A stretch of 10,224 nt of DNA from RPQJ01 sp036277615. Lineage in GTDB: Bacteria; Pseudomonadota; Gammaproteobacteria; Steroidobacterales; Steroidobacteraceae. Under the pieces are notes generated by a model. It saw only the letters and a list, made by a program, of their open reading frames with translations. It had not been told where the DNA came from and did no database searches. This document shows, one piece after another, positions 1 through 5,069 of this stretch. Location of the stretch: contig DASUMQ010000161.1 in assembly GCA_036277615.1 (NCBI GenBank), forward strand, positions 1 to 10,224. The letters are read 5' to 3'. Numbering within the stretch: the stretch's first letter is position 1; the number at the start of each line of letters is the position of its first letter. The translations under genes and the position numbers were made by a program.

Positions 1-1
1 G

Positions 2-835
2 CACGCGCCGACGCGCGCCGAATGCGTCGAGCGACTGGCGGACGCCCTCGACCACACCGTGCTGCTCGGCCTGCCGAGCAACCGCGCATTTCTCGCCCGC
101 GTGTTGCGGCACGAGGCCTTCGTGACCGGTCGCGACGTCTCGACCGCGTTCATCGCCGAACATTTCGGTGACGCGTCCGACCGCCAGGCCGCACCGGATC
201 CCGCAACCTGGGCGCTTGCGGCCTGGTTGTCGGTGGCCGCGGCGCCGGAGACACTCGACACCGTGGCGGAGTGGCGTCACTGGAGCACGGGCCGCCCCTT
301 GCCGCAGCCGTGGCGCCTGCGCTGGCAGGCTCCGGCGTCCGTGGCACGCGGCCTGCCGCACGACCTGCGGGGGCGCGTGACGCTCGACCGGGCCGGCGCC
401 GTCGTCGAAACCGGCGACCGGAAGTTCGCTATTGAGGGCACCGCAGGGCCAGCGCGCACCCGCGCCCGCGCGACGATCGACGGCGAGCCGTTCGATTATC
501 GCCACGCGTGGGACGGGGTGACGCTCTGGCTGCACACGGCCGGGGGCGATTTCGCGTTCGAGTGTCGCCGTCGCGAGCCGGCGCAGTCGGGCAGTGCGAC
601 CGGCGACGGCGCGCGCGAAGTGCGTGCGTCGATCAATGCCCGGGTGGCGGAGGTCGCCGCGCAGGCCGGCGCGCACGTGCAGCCCGGCGACCGGCTGGTC
701 GTGCTGGAGGCGATGAAGATGGAGCATGAAGTCCGCGCGTCGTGCGCGGCAACGGTCGCCGAGGTCGGCGTCCGCGCCGGCGAGCAGGTCGTGCCGGGTC
801 AACTGCTCGTGCGCTACCAGGGAGAGACGCGATGA
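2..835 (+). CDS. Biotin-dependent acyl-CoA carboxylase, biotin carboxylase/biotin carrier (alpha) subunit, C-terminal part (5' truncated)
   Basis: The reading frame is open from the first bases of the window and ends at a TGA at 833-835, so about 277 C-terminal residues of a protein usually near 650-670 aa are present. The start reads as the C-terminal lobe of a biotin carboxylase domain (VLLGLPSNRAFLARVLRH, then TAFIAEHF). A linking BT-like beta domain follows. The last 70 residues are a biotinyl domain with the EAMKM motif, whose biotin-accepting lysine codon is at 716-718. The family carboxylates biotin with ATP and bicarbonate and passes CO2 to an acyl-CoA on a partner beta subunit, which must lie outside the window. 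The layout fits 3-methylcrotonyl-, geranyl- or acetyl/propionyl-CoA carboxylase alpha chains, and the substrate cannot be told from this part. At the front of the biotinyl domain the usual PMxG turn reads ASINARV, which is unusual. The stop overlaps the next start (ATGA), implying translational coupling. Confidence 0.93.
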   Translation, partial: HAPTRAECVERLADALDHTVLLGLPSNRAFLARVLRHEAFVTGRDVSTAFIAEHFGDASDRQAAPDPATWALAAWLSVAAAPETLDTVAEWRHWSTGRPLPQPWRLRWQAPASVARGLPHDLRGRVTLDRAGAVVETGDRKFAIEGTAGPARTRARATIDGEPFDYRHAWDGVTLWLHTAGGDFAFECRRREPAQSGSATGDGAREVRASINARVAEVAAQAGAHVQPGDRLVVLEAMKMEHEVRASCAATVAEVGVRAGEQVVPGQLLVRYQGETR

Positions 836-1704
836 CGTCGTCCAAAGTCGTCGTGACCTGTGCGCTCACGGGCGTGCTGACCGACCCGGCACAGCACCAC
901 GTTCCGGTCACGCCCGCCGAGATGGCGCGCGAGGCGCGCGCCGCCTGCGACGCCGGCGCCAGTGTCGTGCACGTGCACTTCCGGCAGCAGGCGCCGGGCA
1001 AGGGCCACCTGCCCTCGTGGGAGCCGGAGGTCGCGCTCGAGATCGCGCAGGCGATCCGCGACGCCTGCCCCGGCATCGTCTTCAATCAGTCCACCGGCGT
1101 GGTCGGTGCCGACATTTCGGGGCCCGTCGCGTGCATGCGGGCGATCCGTCCCGAAATCGCGGCGGCCAACGCCGGTTCGCTCAACTACCTGAAGGTGCGC
1201 AGCGACGGACGCTGGGCCTGGAAGCCGATGCTGTTCGACAACCCGGTCGAGAAGATCGAGGCATTCCTGCAGGTCATGCAGGAAACCGGCGCGCTGCCGG
1301 AATTCGAGTGCTTCGACGTCGGCATCGTGCGCTCGGTCGACATGTTCCTGAAGACCGGCCTCTACCGCGGCCACGCGGACGTCAACTTCGTCATGGGCGT
1401 CGACTCGGGAATGCCCGCCGACGCGACGCTGCTGCCGCTGCTGGTCGGCCTGTTGCCGGCCGGTGCGACCTGGCAGGTCACGGCGATCGGCCGCGAGAAC
1501 GTCTGGCCGCTGCACCGACGCACGGCGGAACTCGGCGGGAACCTGCGCACCGGCCTCGAAGACACGTTCTACCTGCCCGACGGTCGCAAGGCGCGCAGCA
1601 ACGGTGAACTGGTCGAGGCGATCGTCGCGCTGGCGCGCGCAGCGGGTCGCGAGTGCGCGACGCCCGCGGAGACTCGTACGCTGCTGCATCTTGGAGGAAA
1701 ATAG
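832..1704 (+). CDS. Beta-keto acid cleavage enzyme (BKACE/Kce family, DUF849)
   Basis: A 290-aa protein of the length expected for BKACE TIM barrels. These zinc enzymes react a beta-keto acid with acetyl-CoA to give acetoacetate and a new CoA thioester. Visible motifs are HVHFR (His47 and His49, zinc ligands) and RTGLED (Arg239, the third zinc ligand Glu243, and Asp244). Their spacing matches Arg226, Glu230 and Asp231 as I recall them for the founding enzyme Kce. The segment NQSTG at 85-89 and the stretch NAGSLNYL also fit the family. The position after the first strand that holds a substrate-binding Glu in Kce is here TGVLTD, without that Glu, so the substrate is probably not 3-keto-5-aminohexanoate. 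The ATG at 832 has GGAGAG five bases upstream and overlaps the carboxylase stop. Coupling to an acyl-CoA carboxylase suggests a role in branched-chain or other acyl-CoA breakdown, perhaps where an HMG-CoA lyase would otherwise sit. That role is inference. Confidence 0.92.
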   Translation: MTSSKVVVTCALTGVLTDPAQHHVPVTPAEMAREARAACDAGASVVHVHFRQQAPGKGHLPSWEPEVALEIAQAIRDACPGIVFNQSTGVVGADISGPVACMRAIRPEIAAANAGSLNYLKVRSDGRWAWKPMLFDNPVEKIEAFLQVMQETGALPEFECFDVGIVRSVDMFLKTGLYRGHADVNFVMGVDSGMPADATLLPLLVGLLPAGATWQVTAIGRENVWPLHRRTAELGGNLRTGLEDTFYLPDGRKARSNGELVEAIVALARAAGRECATPAETRTLLHLGGK

Positions 1705-1843
1705 GGACACTCCTGATTTCCGGCTTTGCGAAAATCTGGAGTGTCCCATTTTCCGGTTCGCGACCGCCGAGAAGGCTTGTTTGAACCGGTAGATTGGGGA
1801 CACTCCTGTTTTTCGGAGGACCGAAAAAAAGGAATGTCCCCAA
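1704..1843. repeat. REP/BIME-like element: two related hairpins between two genes
   Basis: The first palindrome pairs GGGACACTCC (1704-1713) with GGAGTGTCCC (1738-1747), and the pairing continues inward through GATTT/AAATC with one mismatch. The second pairs 1794-1816 with 1821-1843, 23-nt arms with two mismatches around the loop AGGA. The left arms of both hairpins (1704-1722 and 1797-1815) are direct repeats with about two differences. A weaker inverted repeat CCGGTTC/GAACCGG lies between them (1753-1759 and 1783-1789). Paired palindromes with GGGGACA(C/T)TCC cores resemble the REP-type sequences found around REP-associated tyrosine transposases (IS200/IS605-like); that link is from memory. 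No transposase gene lies in the window, so this would be a non-autonomous copy. The AT-rich, low-complexity composition differs from the neighbouring genes. Confidence 0.8.
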
Positions 1844-2958
1844 TGCGACAGGTCGTCAACACCGCCATCGTCGTACTCGCAACGATCCTGGGCTACCTGC
1901 TGCTGTGGCCCGTGCCGATCGCGCCCGTCGCCTGGAAGAGCGAGAAGTTCGAGGGCTATGCGGGTACGCACGCACGCAACGATAAGATGGCGGGGCTGCG
2001 TCTCGTCACGACCGCGCCGCACGTCGGCCCGGAGCACATCGTCTTCGGACCCGACGGGCTGCTCTACACGGGCGTGCTGTCGGGCGCGGTGCTGCGCATG
2101 CAGCCGGACGGCACGGGTGTCGAGACGTACGTCAACACCGAGGGTCGGCCGCTCGGGCTCGACTTCGATGCGAACCGCCGACTCGTCATCGCCGACGCGT
2201 TGCGCGGCCTGCTCGCGGTTCAACCCGGCGGCGCCGTCGTCGTGCTCGCCGATTCGGTGGCGCTCGAGCCGATTCTTTACGCCGACGCGGTCAAGGTCGC
2301 GAGCGACGGCAGGATCGTGTTCACGGACGCGTCGAAGAAGTTTTCCCCGCAGGAGCACGGCACCTTCGACGCGGCGTTGCTCGACATCCTCGAGCACTCG
2401 TGCACCGGCCGCGTGCTCGAATACGACCCGGTGGCTTCGGCCACGCGCATCGTCGCGAACGGGCTCTGTTTTCCGAACGGCGTCGCGCTGAGCGCAGACG
2501 AGAGCGCGCTGATCGTCGCGGAAACCGGCACGTACCGGGTGCTCAAGTTTGCGCGCGACGCGAACCTGCTCGATGTCGGCCGGGCGCTCGGAGCGGGCGA
2601 CCCGGCGGTCCAGGTGCTGCTCGACGACCTGCCGGGCTTCCCCGACAACGTCACGCGCGGCAGCGAGGGCCGCTACTGGGTCGGCCTCACCAAGCCTCGC
2701 AGCGACACGATCGACGGCATGTCGGCCAGGCCGTGGCTGCGCGAAATGACGCTGCGGCTGCCGAAGGCACTGTGGCCGGTGCCACCGACGTACGGGCACG
2801 TGATCGCCTTCGACGAGGGGGGCCGCGTACTTGCGGACCTCCAGGACCCCTCGGGGCGGCTGCCCGAGACGAGCGGCGCGACCGAGCACCAGGGGCAACT
2901 GTACGTGCAGAGCCTGCACGCCGAGGCGTTCGGCATGCTGCCGCTCCCGGTCAACTGA
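1843..2958 (+). CDS. Membrane-anchored SMP-30/strictosidine synthase-like (APMAP-type) propeller hydrolase
   Basis: A 371-aa protein. Residues about 5-25 form one hydrophobic anchor followed by WPVPIAPVAW, the usual start of APMAP-like proteins, so the rest probably lies in the periplasm. The propeller shows GPEHIVFGPDGLLYTG (62-77), GRPLGLDFD, GLCFPNGVALS (207-217) and LPGFPDNVTRG (263-273). Glu64, Asn212 and Asp268 sit where SMP-30/gluconolactonase proteins bind their divalent metal. Family members hydrolyse lactones or aryl esters; the substrate here is unknown. The ATG at 1843 is preferred: AAGGA lies nine bases upstream and the anchor starts directly. An in-frame ATG at 1834 would add three residues, and any longer start would translate the repeat hairpin. 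The start region lies in the 3' arm of that hairpin, which could restrict initiation. The gene probably once followed the BKACE gene directly. It ends convergently, overlapping the decarboxylase by 8 bp. Confidence 0.87.
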   Translation: MRQVVNTAIVVLATILGYLLLWPVPIAPVAWKSEKFEGYAGTHARNDKMAGLRLVTTAPHVGPEHIVFGPDGLLYTGVLSGAVLRMQPDGTGVETYVNTEGRPLGLDFDANRRLVIADALRGLLAVQPGGAVVVLADSVALEPILYADAVKVASDGRIVFTDASKKFSPQEHGTFDAALLDILEHSCTGRVLEYDPVASATRIVANGLCFPNGVALSADESALIVAETGTYRVLKFARDANLLDVGRALGAGDPAVQVLLDDLPGFPDNVTRGSEGRYWVGLTKPRSDTIDGMSARPWLREMTLRLPKALWPVPPTYGHVIAFDEGGRVLADLQDPSGRLPETSGATEHQGQLYVQSLHAEAFGMLPLPVN

Positions 2959-4408
2959 CGAGCGTTCGCCCGATGTCGTCGACCGCCTGCACGAGCACCG
3001 CGAGGTCGTCGCTCGTGGTGCGGAAGTTCGTGATCGCCGCGCGCAGGCAGTAGACCTCGCCGAGCGTCGTGTACGACGGCGCCGCGATGCCGCTCTCGTG
3101 CAGCCGGATCAGCAGCTCCTGGTTCAGCGCATTGAGCGAGGCGTCGTCGCGCCCGCCCGGGTTGAACCGGAAGCAGACGATGTTCGTGCGCACGGGCGCG
3201 ACCCGCTCGAGCGACGGCGCGGCGTCGATCAGCGCCGCGAGTTCGTGCGCCTGCGCAATGTTGCGGTCGATCAGCCGTCCGAAGCGCTCGAGCCCGTGTT
3301 CCTTGACGGTGAGCCACACCTTGAGCGCACGGAACCCGCGCGAGAGCTGCAGGCCGTACTCGCTGAACCAGTGGGCTCCACTCGCGAGTCCGCGCTCGGT
3401 CTTCTCGAGGTATTCCGGAATCAGCGCGAACGCGTCGCGGTGGGCCTTGCGGTCGCGCACGAGCACGCAGGCGGCCTCGAACGGCACGTGCAGCCACTTG
3501 TGGAAATCGAGCGTGACCGAGTCCGCGCGCTCGATGCCGCGCACGAGGTGCCGATGCTGCGGCGCCAGCGCCAGCAGCGAGCCGATCGCGCCGTCGACGT
3601 GGAACCAGAGTTCCTCGCGTCCGCAGACGGTCGCGAGCGCGTCGAGGTCGTCCGTGGCGCCCGTGTTGATCGTCGCGGCGTTGCCGATGACGCAGAACGG
3701 CTGGCGTCCCGCGGCGCGGTCCTCGGCGATCATGTGCTCCAGCGCGCGCACGTCGATCTCGTAGTCGGCGTTGACCGGCACCTTGCGCAGCGAGCGCGCG
3801 CCGAGCCCGAGCGACTCGATCGCCTTCTGCACGCAGCTGTGCACCTCGACCGAGGCGTAGGTCACGAGCGGTCTCGGAATCGCCGCGACGCCCAGCTCGC
3901 GCACGTCGACGCCGCCCCGCGCATTGCGAGCGACGGCGAGGCCGACGAAATTCGCGACCGAGCCGCCGCTCACGAGCAGGCCGCTTGCGTCTGCGGGAAA
4001 CCCCACCATCTCCTTCGACCAGTCGAGCACCTGCGCCTCGACGTGGTTCGCGACGTGGTTGCCGCCGCCCATGTTCGGGTTCATGACCGCGGCGAGGAAG
4101 TCGGCGACGGCACCGAACGCCGTGCCGTTGCCCATGAACCACGACCAGAAGCGCGGATGGATGTTGCCCATCGGATAGGGCATCACGAGCTCGCGAAATT
4201 CCGCGTAGGCCCGGTCGGCCCCCTCGGGCTCGCGCGGTGCGGGGCCGTGCAGGCGTGCGACCACCGATTCGGGCACCGGCTGCCAGACGGGGCGCTCGCG
4301 GACGTGCTGCAGGTAGTCGAATCCGTCGTCGATCGCGCGGTGGGCGAGCTGCCGCAGGGCATCCCAGTCCTGGGGATCGAGCGATTCGGGAGGAGGTGAC
4401 GAGGTCAC
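2951..4408 (-). CDS. Group II PLP-dependent decarboxylase (aromatic-L-amino-acid decarboxylase family)
   Basis: A 485-aa cytoplasmic enzyme of normal family length. Key residues in order are His190 (VEVHSC, stacks on the PLP ring), Thr246 (NAATINTG), Asp272 (HVDGA, binds the pyridine nitrogen) and Lys304 (DFHKW, the Schiff-base lysine). Tyr333 in the mobile loop (PEYLEK) aligns with Tyr332 of animal DDC. That tyrosine is typical of true decarboxylases; aldehyde synthases carry Phe. The N-terminal part has IHPRFWSWF and NPNMGGG. The reaction would be CO2 removal from an amino acid to give an amine; tyrosine, DOPA, tryptophan, phenylalanine or an acidic amino acid cannot be separated by eye. 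The start chosen is GTG at 4408 (- strand), because GGAG lies six bases upstream and the family N-terminus begins soon after. The open frame extends upstream to 4534 but would run through another gene. A 37-aa membrane protein gene lies 79 bp upstream on the same strand, probably in the same transcript. Confidence 0.93.
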   Translation of the reverse strand: MTSSPPPESLDPQDWDALRQLAHRAIDDGFDYLQHVRERPVWQPVPESVVARLHGPAPREPEGADRAYAEFRELVMPYPMGNIHPRFWSWFMGNGTAFGAVADFLAAVMNPNMGGGNHVANHVEAQVLDWSKEMVGFPADASGLLVSGGSVANFVGLAVARNARGGVDVRELGVAAIPRPLVTYASVEVHSCVQKAIESLGLGARSLRKVPVNADYEIDVRALEHMIAEDRAAGRQPFCVIGNAATINTGATDDLDALATVCGREELWFHVDGAIGSLLALAPQHRHLVRGIERADSVTLDFHKWLHVPFEAACVLVRDRKAHRDAFALIPEYLEKTERGLASGAHWFSEYGLQLSRGFRALKVWLTVKEHGLERFGRLIDRNIAQAHELAALIDAAPSLERVAPVRTNIVCFRFNPGGRDDASLNALNQELLIRLHESGIAAPSYTTLGEVYCLRAAITNFRTTSDDLAVLVQAVDDIGRTLVS

Positions 4409-4417
4409 GGCAGGCTC

Positions 4418-4447
4418 CGGACCCGGCCGGGAGGTAGACCGGGTCCG
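4418..4447 (-). promoter_or_regulatory. Leader hairpin just upstream of the decarboxylase start
   Basis: A perfect 9-bp inverted repeat, CGGACCCGG at 4418-4426 and CCGGGTCCG at 4439-4447, with a 12-base loop. Read on the - strand it lies in the 79-bp gap between the 37-aa gene and the decarboxylase. Its last base touches the GGAG ribosome binding site (4415-4418). There is no T-run after it, so an intrinsic terminator is unlikely. It could limit ribosome access, act as a processing or stability signal that sets the ratio of the two products, or be a chance feature of GC-rich DNA. Confidence 0.4.
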
Positions 4448-4487
4448 CCAGCCTACTATGGGCCCGGCCGCAAGGGTCCGTCTCGTC

Positions 4488-4601
4488 TCAATAGAGGAAC
4501 CGGCCAGCGAGGAGAGCGTGGGCGATCGCGGCAAAGGTTGCCGCGGTGGCTGCCGCGAGCCAGATCAGCACCAGGACGCGATAGTTGCTCTGGGCGTTCA
4601 T
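4488..4601 (-). CDS. Very small single-pass membrane protein (37 aa), upstream of the decarboxylase
   Basis: The frame starts MNAQSNYRVLVLIWL and ends AHALLAGRFLY, with TGA at 4490-4488. About 20 uninterrupted hydrophobic residues (9-28) form one membrane span. The ATG at 4601 is preceded by GGAGG with a six-base spacer, a far better ribosome binding site than most genes here have. I do not recognise a family. It is transcribed toward the decarboxylase 79 bp downstream, so the two may be co-expressed, and the small protein might tether or modulate a partner at the membrane. This is inference from position only. Its layout (S-x-Y, 20 hydrophobic residues, a charged or polar residue, then A-G) closely follows that of the 41-aa protein at 4838-4963, suggesting a duplicated pair. 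The codons are mostly G/C-ending like the neighbours. Confidence 0.65.
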   Translation of the reverse strand: MNAQSNYRVLVLIWLAAATAATFAAIAHALLAGRFLY

Positions 4602-4706
4602 TTTCGACCTCCAGCGATCGCGGGGTCGGAGCCGTCCGCAGGGCCACTGCGGGGGGAGGGTCGAGGGGCTCGGCGGCCGGACCGACCGGGCGATCGGGCA
4701 TACTAT

Positions 4707-4732
4707 AGCGCAAATATTGCTGCGCTGCAGCA
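4707..4732. promoter_or_regulatory. Overlapping dyads, possible operator near the start of the - strand transcript
   Basis: Two perfect inverted repeats overlap here: AGCGCA-8-TGCGCT (4707-4726) and TGCTGC-3-GCAGCA (4718-4732). They lie just downstream of the predicted - strand promoter at 4746-4775, where a repressor would block transcription. They could equally be alternative hairpins in the 5' leader. The call rests on symmetry and position only. Confidence 0.25.
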
Positions 4733-4745
4733 GAACGTGTCCAGT

Positions 4746-4775
4746 ATTGTAACTTGTTGTTTATTAAGATGTAAA
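4746..4775 (-). promoter_or_regulatory. Predicted sigma70-type promoter for the 37-aa gene and decarboxylase
   Basis: On the - strand TTTACA (4775-4770) and TACAAT (4751-4746) are separated by 18 bases. Each box differs from consensus at one position. They lie in the most AT-rich patch of the window (about 4695-4785), as expected for a promoter in a 70% GC genome. Transcription would start near 4739 and give a leader of about 140 bases before the 37-aa gene. That leader is GC-rich and contains small potential hairpins such as CGCAG/CTGCG. Confidence 0.45.
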
Positions 4776-4788
4776 TAAGCAAACGGAT

Positions 4789-4826
4789 CGGGCCGGGGAC
4801 GCCTGCTGGGGGCGTCATCCGGCCCG
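4789..4826 (-). terminator. GC-rich hairpin after the 41-aa gene, probable terminator
   Basis: The outer arms CGGGCCGG (4789-4796) and CCGGCCCG (4819-4826) pair perfectly, and the inner arms GACGCC (4798-4803) and GGCGTC (4811-4816) pair inside them. On the - strand the stem starts 12 bases after the stop of the 41-aa gene. It is followed by a mixed T-rich stretch (GTTTGCTTATTTAC) rather than a clean T-run. It would separate the 41-aa transcript from the promoter at 4746-4775. A role in transcript stability is also possible. Confidence 0.5.
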
Positions 4827-4837
4827 TCCGGGCCGAG

Positions 4838-4963
4838 TCAAAGGAACGTCTCCATGCCGGCGACGGCTTCGACGAGCGTGGCGACCACCATGGCGACGGT
4901 CACGACGAGCGCCGCTGCGATCGCCAGGGGGTAGGACGAGTCTTGGGATTTGCGCTGGAACAT
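4838..4963 (-). CDS. Very small single-pass membrane protein (41 aa), divergent from the LysR gene
   Basis: The frame starts MFQRKSQDSSYPLAIAAAL and ends EAVAGMETFL, with TGA at 4840-4838. The N-terminus is hydrophilic and mildly basic, followed by about 20 hydrophobic residues (12-31), so a single membrane span with the N-terminus inside is likely. The ATG at 4963 has GGAGG with a seven-base spacer (AGGAGGATCCGTC). The strong ribosome binding site, GC-ending codons, clean span and the hairpin just after the stop all support a real gene. I do not recognise a family. It resembles the 37-aa protein at 4488-4601 in layout: [QD]-S-x-Y, then 20 hydrophobic residues, then H/E-A and A-G. It is divergent from the LysR regulator with 106 bp between start codons, so it is the natural candidate target of that regulator. 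I infer this from layout only. Confidence 0.65.
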   Translation of the reverse strand: MFQRKSQDSSYPLAIAAALVVTVAMVVATLVEAVAGMETFL

Positions 4964-5044
4964 GACGGATCCTCCTGTGTGCGTGCGGAATGAAAACTAC
5001 TCCGGCTTTTTGTTCTGATAAATCCGCCCAACCTTTGCACTCTA

Positions 5045-5059
5045 TTCCGTTTTACGGAA
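5045..5059. promoter_or_regulatory. LysR-type T-N11-A dyad, probable binding site of the adjacent regulator
   Basis: TTCCGT-TTT-ACGGAA is a perfect inverted repeat. Inside it T5046 and A5058 give the T-N11-A spacing typical of LysR-type regulator boxes. It ends ten bases before the GTG start of the LysR gene and lies about 82 bp upstream of the divergent 41-aa gene. This fits autorepression plus control of the divergent gene. The GGA of the right arm also serves as the only visible, weak ribosome binding site of the regulator. Confidence 0.5.
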
Positions 5060-5069
5060 CAATGACCAT

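Noticed and set aside
1726..1842. Upstream in-frame extension of the propeller hydrolase to an ATG at 1726.
   Set aside because: The extra 39 residues would translate the repeat element and precede a normal N-terminal membrane anchor.
1704..1843. CRISPR array or intrinsic terminator at the paired repeats.
   Set aside because: There are only two repeat copies, each self-palindromic, with no regular spacers. Neither stem is followed by a T-run.
814..2919. A 701-codon open frame on the - strand spanning the BKACE and propeller genes.
   Set aside because: It is a GC-rich shadow antisense to two clear protein families and the repeat. Its translation is Arg/Ala/Val-rich without any domain.
3319..3420. 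Possibility that the PLP enzyme is an aldehyde synthase rather than a decarboxylase.
   Set aside because: The loop tyrosine corresponding to DDC Tyr332 is present (Tyr333), whereas aldehyde synthases typically have Phe there.
2831..4399. A 522-codon + strand frame opposite the decarboxylase.
   Set aside because: The - strand holds a complete PLP decarboxylase with all catalytic residues; the + frame is low-complexity Arg/Ala-rich sequence.
4409..4534. Upstream extension of the decarboxylase to an ATG at 4534.
   Set aside because: It would read through the 37-aa gene and the leader hairpin; GTG at 4408 has a proper GGAG site.
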